DNA from: Vulcanimicrobiota bacterium
GTDB lineage: Bacteria > Pseudomonadota > Gammaproteobacteria > Xanthomonadales > Rhodanobacteraceae
DNA: 64,000 nt
Reading direction: 5' to 3'
Assembly (NCBI GenBank): GCA_903970555.1
Contig: CAJCJD010000246.1
Span: forward strand, 62,001 to 126,000
Of this stretch, positions 26,584 through 36,154 are shown in pieces; within the stretch, counting starts at the first letter, position 1, and each line of letters begins with the position of its first letter. A program made the translations under genes and the position numbers. A model generated the notes under the pieces. It saw only the letters and a program-made list of their open reading frames with translations. It was not told the DNA's origin and searched no databases.

Positions 26584-29500
26584 TTACCAACCAATGCCGA
26601 AGGCCATGTGTTCCGGCTGCTGCGTCGTGATGGTTGTGCTCTGGTTGTTGTTGTCGTCGTACGAGAAGCCGTATGCCAGTCCGCCAACCGAGTGTTGGTG
26701 CCAGAACCACGAATAGAAGTTCGCCGGTGATGATTGGTAGTACGCCGCGGCCTTCGTCCAATTTGCGGTGTTGAGCAACACGCCACGATTGGTCGCTGCG
26801 CAGATCTGGTTTTCCAATTGCAGCTGGATGGCGTTCTCGTCTTGTTGTTGCGGCGTGCTTCCCGCAACACCGCTGGCCATCGTTCCGGCGCACTGCAGTA
26901 CATCCTGCGTGGACGGTTGTTGGACAACAAAGACTTCGCCTACGTTGGCAGCGGCCGGATTGACCTCGGTGAAGGTGAGCGTTGATCCGGAAGCGGTGCC
27001 GCTGAACTGGCGGCCGTTGACGGTTATCGTCACAGGCGTGCTGCTGTATTGCGCCCATGCGCTTGCGATATAGCTGTCAAAGTAGTTTCCGTTCACACCA
27101 CCGGTACCGAAGGTGGTTTCCGCAGGCGAGAGAATGCGCAGACTGGTCGGCGCTGGCGTGTTGAACGCTGCGGGCGTTTGGGCGGCGTACTCCTGATCGA
27201 TATTGGCGATCGATTCGTTGATGCCTACCTGCATGTGGTAGGTCTCGTTGGCACCCCACACATCCAACAGCAGCGGCAGGCCGAACTGATTGACCTGGGT
27301 GGTGTTGATGAAGATGCCACCGTTCGCGCCGTAGGTGAACTCATACCAATCGTAGTGAACGTTGATATTGGGATCGGTGTTGTTGAGCGGGTTGGGCCCG
27401 GCGTATCCATTATTGCCGCCGTTCGCGCCAGCCATGATCGACATGTAGAGCGGGCCGCCTTCTGAAATGTAGATGCGTCCGGAGGTCAGCGGCGGCAACA
27501 ACAGTTGATGATTGGCCTGGGCGAGCGTGAAGGCATAGTTGGGATACGTCTGCCCGTTCGGACCGACCAATGCGTTGGACGCCGTGTTGTCCGACACGTT
27601 TGCCGGCGTGATGGTGCCGTCGTAGTTGACCCATGACAATGCGCCGGTAGCCGGATCGTTACCTAGGATCTCGATGTAGATCTGGCTATCTGCCCATACG
27701 CCGTTGGTGTTGTTGTTGAGGTCGGTGGCGATGACACCCGGAATGACCGTGTAGCTGGGCGCGAGATTGACGCTCAGCGTTGCGGCCGACGATGTCTGAG
27801 AGCCTGCAGTGTTGCTGACCGACACGGTGAACGTGCTGGTGTTATCGCCATACGTGGTTCCCGGCGTGGTGTAGCTCGCGCTGGTTGCCCCGGTGATGGC
27901 GGTGCCATTCTTGTACCACTGGTAAGCGAGCGGGCTGCCGCTGGCGACAACGGAGAAGCTAGCGGTACGTCCGATCGTGACCGTTTGGCTTGTCGGTCCG
28001 GTGGTGATGGCAGGCGCCGTTACCGTCCCAGAGCCTGAGCCCGATGCCGGCGTCGTCGTGACGGCAGTGTTGGATGCCGGCGACGTGCCGGCCGCGTTGA
28101 TTGCTTCGACCACATAGGTGTACGCGGTCGATGCGGTCAGGCCGGTGTCGCTGTAAGCGGTACCCATCACGCCATCGGCGATGGCAACACCGTTACGAAT
28201 TACCGTGTATGTCACGCCGGATGTCGTCGATGCAGTCCAACTCAGGTTGACCACGCTGGAAGAAGCCGCTGTTGCCGCCAGGTTCGTAGGCGCGACCGGA
28301 ATCGCCAGGGTATTGGCGCTGGCTTGCGCAGTCGGTGCCGACGTGCCGGAGGCATTCGAAGCCTCGACCACGTAGTAGTAAGTCGCGTTGGTCGCCAAGC
28401 CGCTGTCGGAATAGCTGGTGTTGGTTGCCGTGGCAATTTGATTGGCGCTGGAAGGCGTGAAGCCAGCCGTCGTGCTTCGGAAGATGTCGTAGACCACGCC
28501 GGACGCTGGCGAAGCCGTCCAGTTCAAATTGATCTGGCTGGCCGACACGGATGTCGCGGTCAGGTTGCTCGGCGCGCCGATGGGAGCAGAAACCACCTCG
28601 ATGCCATTGACCACGGCGTTGTCAGTGATCGCGTTGAACTGCAGCACGATCTGCCCTTGCGCATTCGCCGTTGCGGTGAAGGGCTCGACGATCGCTATGT
28701 CCTGTCCACCGGCCGTTGCGAAGACGTCGAAGTTGCTCAGCACCTGCGTGCCGTTGATGCTGACGTTGAACACGCGCTTTCCGGCTTGGGTCCAGTAGAA
28801 CTCGTCGAAGTGCAAGCGCACGAGGTAGCTGGCACCCGCGGTGAGACCAGGAAGCGTGTAGCTGAAATTGTTGCCCACGCGCTGGTTCTGATACACCGAC
28901 TGCGGTGCGGGATTGGTCACGCCGGCAGTGTCGATGGTCGAACCGGTACCCGATGCCGCACCGCCGTTGAAGTCTTCGTCAGCGACGTAGTCACCTGCTG
29001 CAGGGCCACCTGCACTGATCGCAAGCGCATCCGAGCCACACCCCGACGTGCCGCAGTTGACGTCGAACGTGGTTGCCGTGGCCGTGTTGGAAGCCATCGA
29101 CGTGCCCGCCGAATCGACTGCCTCCACCGTGTAGGAGTACGTGGTGGTGGATGTGAGACCGGTATCGGTGTAGGTCGTCCCCGTCAGGCTGTTGGCCACC
29201 GCGACGCCGTTACGGAACACCGTGTACATCACTCCCGATGCCGCCGAGGCTGTCCAGCTCAGGTTGATCTGGCTGGAGGAAGCCACGGTTGCCACGAGGT
29301 TCGACGGCGCATTGGGCGGTGTGTTCGCCGCAGACGCGGTTTCAATTTCAATGCCGTTGATTTCGGCGTTGTCTTTGACCGAGACGAACTGCAGTACGAC
29401 TTGTCCCTGCGCATTGGCCGTCGCGGCGAACTGCTCGACTACTGCAATATCCTGACCGCCAGCGGCAGCGAAGACATCGAAGTTACTCAACACCTGCGTG

Positions 29501-32500
29501 CCATTGATGCTGACGTTGAAGACACGCTGCCCTGCCTGAGTCCAGTAGAACTCATCGAAGTGCAGACGCAAGACATACGTGGTCCCTGGCGTCAGACCAG
29601 GCAGCGTATAGGTGAAGTTGCCGAAGCGCTGATTCTGGTACACCGACTGCGGCGCGGGATTGGTTACGCCATTGATGTTGATCGTCGCATTGCTGCCCGA
29701 TGCCGTACCACCGTCGAAATCTTCATCGGCGGCGAAGTAGCCTGCGCCAGGACCGCCCGCACTGATCGCAATGGCATCCGGGCTCGTGCAGTTCGACGTG
29801 CACGTAGAGACGGACGTGGTCGCCGTGGCCGTGTTGGAAGCTGCCGAAGCACCAGCCGAATCATTCGCCTCGACGATGTAGTAGTAAGTGGCGGCGGCAG
29901 CCACGCTGGTATCCGAATAGGTGGTGCCGGATGTCGTGGCGATCTGGTTTGCGCTGGACGGTGTGAATCCTGCAGCGCCGCTGCGATAGATGGTGTAGCT
30001 GACAGTACAGCCACTTCCCGCCGTACTCGCGCCCCACGTCAGGTTCACCTGGTTGGAGGCATTGGCGCCCGCGGCCAGTGTGCCCGGTGTGCTCGGAACA
30101 GCGCTGCACGTGTTCTGTTGCACGGCGAGTGTGGCCGCGTTGCTCATGGTCGTGCCAAACACGTCGCTGACAGCCACGCTGAAGGTCGCGCCATTGTTGG
30201 CCGCTGCGGTAGCCAGCGTCGTGTAGCTGGATGACGTTGCGCCAGCGATGGGGCTTCCGTTTTCAGACCACTGGTAGGTCAAGCTGCCGAGACCAGTCGC
30301 CGCCACACTGAAGGTTGCGGGTTGACCAGGGGCTACCGTCTGATTGCTTGGTTGCGCGGTAATGGCAGGCACCGTTCCGGCGTCGGTGCCGGAGACGCAC
30401 AGCGTGGCGCCAGGATAGTTGACGGTAACTTGGTAGTTGGACGTGCCGTCGAAATTCACCAGCAAGGATTTGGTGGAATCGTTTGGATCGACGGTTGACG
30501 TCCATGTACTCCACGTTCCCGAGAAAGCGGTCGTGTTGTTATTGACGCCACTGATGCTCAGCGCTTCCGCTTGCGTCGGCAGACGCATGTTGATGCCCGC
30601 GCAATAGGTCTGCGCATTCACGCCGGTGAACTGCGAACCGGGCGTGGTGTCCGTCATCACCGTGCGAGTCCAGGTCAAACCGGTCAGGTTGTCCGTCACC
30701 AGGTTGGGGTTGGACGTGTTGACGGTGTATCGATCCGTCGCGGTACAACATTGCGCCACGTTGTACACCTGGAACTCATAAACCGAGTAGCCATACTGTG
30801 TTGCGCGCTGCACGCCGTTCAACCGCACATAGCGTCCGGTGACGGTTGGGAAGTTGAGCGTTTCCGTGCCGCCCGCACCGGCGTTGTTGGTGTAGGCCAC
30901 GTTCCAGGTGGGATTGGTTGCCGGATCCTGGTTGGTATAGAGGATCTGGTACTGGGTCGCATACGCATTTTCCCAGTTGATAATCACGGTGTTGAACGAT
31001 TGCGTCGAGCCCAAGTCGATCTGCAGCCACGAGGGATCGACACCGGGAACGGCAGGTGTAGGCGGCGCACCCGCGGTTGCCGAACCCCAGCGCGTGGATA
31101 GATTGCCATCGACGGCATTCTCCGGTCCCAGACACCCCGTGCCGGTGTACGGCGGCGTTGTCGTTCCGTCGTTGCACGCGTTCTGCGTGCTGCTTGAAGT
31201 CGCCAGCGTATTCAAGGCCAGGTTGACACCTGGCGGCGCGAGCGTGATAGCCGCCGCGTTGCTGGTGGCAGGTGCGCCGGCGGCGTTGTTCACCGTAACG
31301 GTGTACGTACCAACGTTCGCGGCGCTCACCGCCGGGATGGTGTAGGTGAGCGTATTGGACAGCTGCGTTCCACTGCTGACGATGGTGGCGCTGCCACCCG
31401 TCGGCGTGAACTGCCACTGATACGTAAACGGTGCAGACCCGGTAACGATGGCCATGAACTGAACTGGCTCATTGACGGGCGCAATAGTGCTGGCTGGCTG
31501 CGACGCAATCGATACCGGTGTTGCTGCATCGACCGTCACCGTAGCGTTCGACGATTGAACCGAGCCGAGGTCGTTGGTCACCACGACATAGAAACTTGCG
31601 CTTCCTGCCGCGGTAAAGACAGGTGTGGTGTACGTCGCTTGAGTGGCGCCAGCAATAGCGCCCGAGCCAACTTGATACCACTGATAGGTGATCGTGCGCG
31701 AACCGGTTGCAGCCACCGTCAAGGTGGCCGATTGTCCATCCACCACCGATTGCGAAGCCGGCTGTTGGCTGATGACCACGTTGGCGGGCGCATCAACACT
31801 CAGCGTGACTGGCGTAGAGGTGACCGAGCCGAAGCTGCTGGCAATCGTTACGGTGAAGGAGTCGCCGTTGTTTGCAGCCGTCGTCGGAGGCGTGGTGTAT
31901 GTGGCGCTGGTTGCGCCGGCGATAGGGCCGCTCGAATCGGACCATTGATAGCTAAGCGTGCCCGAGCCCGAGGCCACGACACTGAAAGTCGCCGTGTAGC
32001 CGGATGTGGTTGCCGCGCCGATCGGAGGAACAATGATGGCCGGCGCTTGCGATTGCGCGGAAGCTGGCGGTGCCACCGAGGCCAGCGTAACGCTGCCGCT
32101 TGCCAGACCGGGCGCCGTCGCCGTAACGGTGACCGTTCCAGGCGTAAACGTGCTGCGTAGCGCGATCTTTTGCAATCCACCTTCGAAGTTCAGCTCTGGA
32201 TCGCCGGGCGAATGGAAGAAGGCATAGGGCACGCCTTGAATTACATTGCTGTTCGCCTGCGAGAACGCGTCCTGGTAGTAACTGGTCCAGGAGGGATCGG
32301 CCACCAGTTGCTGCGTGCCGCCCATATAGCTGGCCGGTCCGCTGACGGAGAACGTGACATTGTCGGCTGCCGTCGGCACGAGGTTGCCATTGGCATCCTC
32401 AACCTGCGCGACAACAAAGGCTGCATCCGAGCCATTTGCTGTCCACTGAAAACTGGTGCCGTCCGGCTTGGTCATTTCAGGAACAACGCTGAGAACAATC

Positions 32501-34947
32501 TTGTTCTCCGGACCCGCTGTCGTGCGCGTATCGCTTACGCCCGGAACCGGATTGCCGTTCCCATCCAAGCATTCAGCAGTGACCGTGCCAGGCGCCCAGT
32601 TCACCATCCAGTGAACCTGTCCCGGCATCACGGTGGTGTTCTGCGTGAGATTGGTGCTGGAGTTGATGTTCCACGGGTTAGGTGTCTGGTCCTGCAACAG
32701 CGTGCCAGTTACAGGATCGGCAGGAACGCCGTTGATGAGCAGACGCACGCCAGGGCAGTTGCTGAAAGCATTCTCTTGCAGCGGCGTGCCTGCGGTGTAC
32801 TCGTACGCGCGATTCCAGTGATGCGCCAAGTGGACAACCGGCTGAACCGTGTACGGAATCCAGTTGGCCTGATAGATGTAATAGAGCAAACGCGGGAAAC
32901 GATTCGCATCGGTCGAGGAATAACCCAGCGAGCGCACGAAGTGCACCATGTTGGGCTGATTCTGATATTCGGCCCAGAGGCTATCTTCGCCGGGCGATTC
33001 GGCGAAATACCATTGCGCCATGCCGAATGCATTGGCCGCACGGCCGCGGCGCCAGTCATCGAGATACGGCGCGGCGAACGCGAGCTCGTAGTCATAGGCC
33101 AGGCCGCGCCCGGTGCCCATGTTGTCCCAGTACTCGGCGCCAAAAGCCGGGTTGTTCGGGTTCTGCTGCTTGTTGCCGACCTCACAACCTGCGCCGTCGC
33201 ATTCGTCGATGAAGCCGTAGGAAGAACTGTACGTGCGATCCGCACTCATGCGCGGATTGATGTTGTCCCACGTCGTTTCGATGGAGCCAAGTTCGCTCGC
33301 AAGCGCCGGATTCATGCCGCCGTTATCTCTCTCCCAATCGAGAATCGACGGATGGTTGCGATCGCGGATGATCATGTCGCGATGCAATTCCTGCTTCAGC
33401 TGCAGGTCGTCGGGGGTGGGATTGGAACTGGCGTTCCAGTAGCCCTCGCCGTCGCCGCTGGGCTGATCGATCATGATGCCGTACGCATCTGCCGCTTCCA
33501 CCATCTCTTCACTGCTGGTGGAGTGGCCGGGCCGCCATACGTTGCCGCCCTGCGCCGCGATCTGCGCCATGTCGCGCCACCACTGCTCATCGGGAACCGA
33601 CGAACCAAGACCCGGATAGTCGTAACGGCTTGAACCACCCCAAAGATAAACGGCATGGCCATTGAAATAGGGAAAGTTGGCATCCCACGTAATCGTGCGA
33701 ATGCCCAGCGTGCTCTGTGCCGAATCGACCACCACGCCGTTCACGCTGACGATGTGATAGACCTTGTACAGATACGGCGATCCGCACGATACCGGCGGCG
33801 TTCCGCAGGTTGCGTTGTTCGGATACCACAACGTGGGATTGGGCACCGTAATCAACTGATCAAACATCGGCGTGGCGCCGGACGGAAACGTGCTTGGCGT
33901 CATCGCCGGCACAGCTTGCGTAATCGGCGCCGCCGTAGCGACTACGTTGCCCTTCGCGTCCACGATCTGCGTTGTTAACGTGACTTGCTGCGTCGATGTA
34001 GTCTCGTTCAGTACATTCGTTTGCACGTCGACCACGGCGGATGCGGCCGTTGCGGTTCCCTGCGCAGCGGGGACCTCCGATACCGTTCCTACGTAGGTAC
34101 CCCAGGTCTTTTGATTCGAATAAACGTTTTGCGGAATGTGAATCGGATTGGTGACGTACAGCTTTACGTTCCGGAACAACCCAGCCATGGCCTGACCGAA
34201 GCGGAAAGCGCCGGAGAAGTTGGGATTCTCAAACCAAGGGGCGCCGCGCGAGACATCGATAGCGATGACATTGTCTGTGCTGCCATCCGCGACGATATAC
34301 GGCGTCAGGTCGACGATCACCGGAATGAAACCCACCACGTGGGTGGCCTGCGAATCGGCCGTTACCGCGCTGACGCCGGGCAACAACGTACCGTTTATAA
34401 AGACCTGGATACCGGTGTGCGACCCTTCGATATTGAGCAGGAACTTCTGGCCTGCGTACTTCGGATCCACTTTAAAGTGCAAGCGATACCAGTTGAAGTT
34501 TCCGGTCAACGAACCTTGGCCGCCGCCCGAATCCTGGTTGATAAAGGTGCGTGGAATATTCGCATCGTAGGGCAAGCCCACTTGCTTCCAGCTGGCACTC
34601 GTATCGGAGCTCTCGTTGAGGCTAGGCGTTGAGTATGTCGTCGAATTATTGGTGTTCTGGAACCACCAGTTGCTCTGCGGAGCATTCGACGTGGTGCTGG
34701 CATTGCCGATGTACTGCGGAACGCCGGCTGCAAGATTGATCGTTAGGCGCTGCGAGCTTGGCAGTGTCGGTTCGACCTGTTGTGCATTGGCATAACCGGT
34801 GGTCGCCGACGCCAGCAGCACGAAAAGCATCGCGCCGAGCATCCGCACTCTGTTCGCGATTTTGGTCGCGCCGTGCCTCGCTCTTCGACCTGGAGGGACG
34901 AGACTGCACGTCGAAGCCGCGGATTCCCAATGCGTACGCAGTCCCAT
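26584..34947 (-). CDS. Giant secreted GH2/GH64 multidomain glycosidase
   Basis: A 2,787-residue exported protein. ATG 34947 has AGGGGAA upstream and gives a long signal peptide cleaved near residue 55 (YANA). Modules in order, with approximate positions: GH2-type sugar-binding, Ig and TIM-barrel region (60-930), with E539 in LDWERDNGG as possible acid/base; three Ig-like domains (969-1236); F5/8-type discoidin (1240-1400); DUF1566/Lcl-C (1404-1516); Ig-like (1521-1607); FN3 (1612-1705); malectin-like (1725-1870); FN3 (1880-1962); a second malectin copy (1974-2120); two FN3 (2125-2305); Ig-like (2310-2390); and a C-terminal GH64/thaumatin-like beta-1,3-glucanase domain (2395-2787; SYTVIPGVIATDLNNNTNGV, DWYEFTYGANGGIFINTTQV). 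It probably attacks fungal or plant beta-glucan. The GH2 barrel is divergent and may be binding-only. Confidence 0.9.
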   Translation of the reverse strand: MGLRTHWESAASTCSLVPPGRRARHGATKIANRVRMLGAMLFVLLASATTGYANAQQVEPTLPSSQRLTINLAAGVPQYIGNASTTSNAPQSNWWFQNTNNSTTYSTPSLNESSDTSASWKQVGLPYDANIPRTFINQDSGGGQGSLTGNFNWYRLHFKVDPKYAGQKFLLNIEGSHTGIQVFINGTLLPGVSAVTADSQATHVVGFIPVIVDLTPYIVADGSTDNVIAIDVSRGAPWFENPNFSGAFRFGQAMAGLFRNVKLYVTNPIHIPQNVYSNQKTWGTYVGTVSEVPAAQGTATAASAVVDVQTNVLNETTSTQQVTLTTQIVDAKGNVVATAAPITQAVPAMTPSTFPSGATPMFDQLITVPNPTLWYPNNATCGTPPVSCGSPYLYKVYHIVSVNGVVVDSAQSTLGIRTITWDANFPYFNGHAVYLWGGSSRYDYPGLGSSVPDEQWWRDMAQIAAQGGNVWRPGHSTSSEEMVEAADAYGIMIDQPSGDGEGYWNASSNPTPDDLQLKQELHRDMIIRDRNHPSILDWERDNGGMNPALASELGSIETTWDNINPRMSADRTYSSSYGFIDECDGAGCEVGNKQQNPNNPAFGAEYWDNMGTGRGLAYDYELAFAAPYLDDWRRGRAANAFGMAQWYFAESPGEDSLWAEYQNQPNMVHFVRSLGYSSTDANRFPRLLYYIYQANWIPYTVQPVVHLAHHWNRAYEYTAGTPLQENAFSNCPGVRLLINGVPADPVTGTLLQDQTPNPWNINSSTNLTQNTTVMPGQVHWMVNWAPGTVTAECLDGNGNPVPGVSDTRTTAGPENKIVLSVVPEMTKPDGTSFQWTANGSDAAFVVAQVEDANGNLVPTAADNVTFSVSGPASYMGGTQQLVADPSWTSYYQDAFSQANSNVIQGVPYAFFHSPGDPELNFEGGLQKIALRSTFTPGTVTVTATAPGLASGSVTLASVAPPASAQSQAPAIIVPPIGAATTSGYTATFSVVASGSGTLSYQWSDSSGPIAGATSATYTTPPTTAANNGDSFTVTIASSFGSVTSTPVTLSVDAPANVVISQQPASQSVVDGQSATLTVAATGSRTITYQWYQVGSGAIAGATQATYTTPVFTAAGSASFYVVVTNDLGSVQSSNATVTVDAATPVSIASQPASTIAPVNEPVQFMAIVTGSAPFTYQWQFTPTGGSATIVSSGTQLSNTLTYTIPAVSAANVGTYTVTVNNAAGAPATSNAAAITLAPPGVNLALNTLATSSSTQNACNDGTTTPPYTGTGCLGPENAVDGNLSTRWGSATAGAPPTPAVPGVDPSWLQIDLGSTQSFNTVIINWENAYATQYQILYTNQDPATNPTWNVAYTNNAGAGGTETLNFPTVTGRYVRLNGVQRATQYGYSVYEFQVYNVAQCCTATDRYTVNTSNPNLVTDNLTGLTWTRTVMTDTTPGSQFTGVNAQTYCAGINMRLPTQAEALSISGVNNNTTAFSGTWSTWTSTVDPNDSTKSLLVNFDGTSNYQVTVNYPGATLCVSGTDAGTVPAITAQPSNQTVAPGQPATFSVAATGLGSLTYQWSENGSPIAGATSSSYTTLATAAANNGATFSVAVSDVFGTTMSNAATLAVQQNTCSAVPSTPGTLAAGANASNQVNLTWGASTAGSGCTVSYTIYRSGAAGFTPSSANQIATTSGTTYSDTSVAAAATYYYIVEANDSAGASAASNTATATTSVSTCTSNCTSPDAIAISAGGPGAGYFAADEDFDGGTASGSNATININGVTNPAPQSVYQNQRFGNFTYTLPGLTPGTTYVLRLHFDEFYWTQAGQRVFNVSINGTQVLSNFDVFAAAGGQDIAVVEQFAATANAQGQVVLQFVSVKDNAEINGIEIETASAANTPPNAPSNLVATVASSSQINLSWTASAASGVMYTVFRNGVAVANSLTGTTYTDTGLTSTTTYSYTVEAVDSAGTSMASNTATATTFDVNCGTSGCGSDALAISAGGPAAGDYVADEDFNGGAASGTGSTIDTAGVTNPAPQSVYQNQRVGNNFSYTLPGLTAGASYLVRLHFDEFYWTQAGKRVFNVSINGTQVLSNFDVFATAGGQDIAIVEPFTATANAQGQIVLQFNAITDNAVVNGIEVVSAPIGAPSNLTATSVSASQINLNWTASPASGVVYDIFRSTTAGFTPSSANQIATATNTSYSDSGLATNATYYYVVEASNASGTSAPTAQASANTLAIPVAPTNLAATAASSSVVNLSWTASTTSGVTYTVIRNGVAIADGVMGTAYSDTGLTASTAYTYVVEAINAAGTSPASNTAVTTTPASGSGSGTVTAPAITTGPTSQTVTIGRTASFSVVASGSPLAYQWYKNGTAITGATSASYTTPGTTYGDNTSTFTVSVSNTAGSQTSSAATLSVNLAPSYTVIPGVIATDLNNNTNGVWADSQIYIEILGNDPATGALSWVNYDGTITPANVSDNTASNALVGPNGQTYPNYAFTLAQANHQLLLPPLTSGRIYISEGGPLYMSIMAGANGGNNGYAGPNPLNNTDPNINVHYDWYEFTYGANGGIFINTTQVNQFGLPLLLDVWGANETYHMQVGINESIANIDQEYAAQTPAAFNTPAPTSLRILSPAETTFGTGGVNGNYFDSYIASAWAQYSSTPVTITVNGRQFSGTASGSTLTFTEVNPAAANVGEVFVVQQPSTQDVLQCAGTMASGVAGSTPQQQDENAIQLQLENQICAATNRGVLLNTANWTKAAAYYQSSPANFYSWFWHQHSVGGLAYGFSYDDNNNQSTTITTQQPEHMAFGIGW
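28590..29765 (-). repeat. Duplicated malectin-FN3 coding module
   Basis: Two copies of a malectin-like domain (coding about 29335-29765 and 28590-29025) share long near-identical protein stretches such as PAPQSVYQNQR, LHFDEFYWTQAG and FNVSINGTQVLSNFDVFA. An FN3 unit separates them. This looks like a fairly recent in-frame tandem duplication inside the giant gene. Confidence 0.8.
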
Positions 34948-34981
34948 TGTCTTCCCCTTTGCGAGTCATACCCTCACAAAA

Positions 34982-34999
34982 TATGTGGCGCACCACATA
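34982..34999. promoter_or_regulatory. Palindrome just upstream of the giant glycosidase gene
   Basis: TATGTGG-CGCA-CCACATA, perfect 7-bp arms with a 4-nt centre, 35 nt before the start codon. It could be an operator near the transcription start or a hairpin in the 5' untranslated region. Confidence 0.5.
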
Positions 35000-35178
35000 C
35001 TTTCCGTCAGGCGGCAGTAAGCCGGGCCACGATTAACTCGTGTCCTTGGACTAGCGCCGCATGAACCCCTGATAGGGTGGCCGAATCATCCGCATTGCAA
35101 ATGACCAACGCAATGCACAAGAGAAGATTTTTACGCTTACTTTCGTGTAAATCTTTGCGTATTGCGACGCAGTCATCA

Positions 35179-35206
35179 TTTAGACGTCTAAATTTAGACG
35201 TCTAAA
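35179..35206. promoter_or_regulatory. Two adjacent copies of a 14-bp palindrome
   Basis: TTTAGACGTCTAAA at 35179-35192 is repeated without a gap at 35193-35206. Each copy is a perfect palindrome with a central CG, the symmetry usual for LacI-type sites. It lies about 230 bp upstream of the giant glycosidase start and is the strongest operator candidate for that gene. The core AGACGTCT equals the enterobacterial MetJ box, but the 14-bp spacing does not fit MetJ. Confidence 0.7.
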
Positions 35207-35659
35207 TTGACATGGAAAAGAAACAATTGCATCGATGGATGCTTTAGCAACATGCCCGCCCACATCATCAGCAGACTTTCGCTCGGCGTCTGTTGCGTCA
35301 AAAAGTTGTCGCATGCAACCAATGACACGATTTATCGCACACACGCTAATGGCCTCCATGGTTGCCCATCCTTGGGCAAAAGCATCCATTGACCAATCAT
35401 GCAGGCCTAGGTTGATGATCGGAAAGCTCACCGTATCCAGCAACCGACTCGTGCAACATCGGAATACTCCGAAATTTTTCGATTAGACATGGCCGCTGTA
35501 TTGCCATAGCGCCACGCAAAGCACATGCATGCAACGAAACAAAAAATCCCGACGGACCGGACTCGATGGGTTCAAGGCCATAAATGATCCGCCGCGCGCG
35601 TCACCGCGGGCTCATGCGCTTGGCTACGCAGGGGGAAAACCTCTCTCACCGCAATGGAG

Positions 35660-36124
35660 TCAACGTAGGCTGTATCCGGAAACACGCCATACGTGATCAT
35701 TGTCCAGGTGAAATGAAATCAGCTCGCGCACGTTTTGCTTGGTGTTGGCAAATCGCGTCGCGAAGGCGACGTTGGCGTAAGAGCCCTGCGGGATTTGGCC
35801 ACCAGCAGATTGCCTATACGTCACACCAGACACACTACGAGAGAGCAGCGCACCAAGCGCCTGGCGGTCGGCACTGATCTGTCTCACAAAGGCATCACGT
35901 GTCACAAGTTGCTTGGCGATGAGGGACGCCCCATCCCAGACCTCGCCAACTTTGTGCTGATCGACCAATAGCGCCACCTGTAACGCAGCCTGCGCCATCT
36001 TCTGATTCTGCTGAACATCCTGTGCCGTCGGCTGAGCGTTCGTTTGCGCCACGGCAGACTGTGATGCCGCACTTGCTGTGATCGCGGCAAACAGCGCGAT
36101 CGACAAGAATTGATTACGTAACAT
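35660..36124 (-). CDS. DUF4019 secreted protein
   Basis: A 154-residue protein with a signal peptide (MLRNQFLSIALFAAITASAA, then SQSAVAQ). The mature part has the DUF4019 pattern: LVDQHKVGEVWDGAS, then DRQALGALLSRSVSGVTY, a polar ...QGSYANVAFATRFANTK segment, and a C-terminal VWRVSGY strand. The family folds like a small periplasmic domain of unknown function. It lies 30 nt after the hypothetical gene at 36155 and is probably the last member of the adhesin operon. Confidence 0.87.
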   Translation of the reverse strand: MLRNQFLSIALFAAITASAASQSAVAQTNAQPTAQDVQQNQKMAQAALQVALLVDQHKVGEVWDGASLIAKQLVTRDAFVRQISADRQALGALLSRSVSGVTYRQSAGGQIPQGSYANVAFATRFANTKQNVRELISFHLDNDHVWRVSGYSLR

Positions 36125-36154
36125 GGAGTAACACCTTAGGTTTCCGGTTCGCTA

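Larger units (their letters stand above)
34948..35659. other. Long regulatory gap upstream of the giant glycosidase
   Basis: A 712-bp stretch without a supported gene. It holds a TATGTGG/CCACATA palindrome (34982-34999), a hairpin AAGATTT/AAATCTT (35124-35130 with 35149-35155) and two adjacent 14-bp palindromes (35179-35206). An 87-codon minus-strand frame (35180-35443) covers these palindromes and is not considered coding. Confidence 0.6.

Noticed and set aside
28324-30234. 636-codon open frame on the plus strand opposite the giant glycosidase gene
   Set aside because: It is an antisense shadow produced by codon bias in repetitive FN3/malectin coding DNA; no family motif and an Arg/Cys/His-rich composition.
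35179-35206. MetJ-type operator
   Set aside because: The core AGACGTCT matches, but the copies are 14 bp apart rather than 8, and the neighbouring gene is not a methionine gene.
35180-35443. 87-codon minus-strand frame
   Set aside because: It covers the tandem palindromes in a regulatory gap, has no ribosome site and shows no family features.
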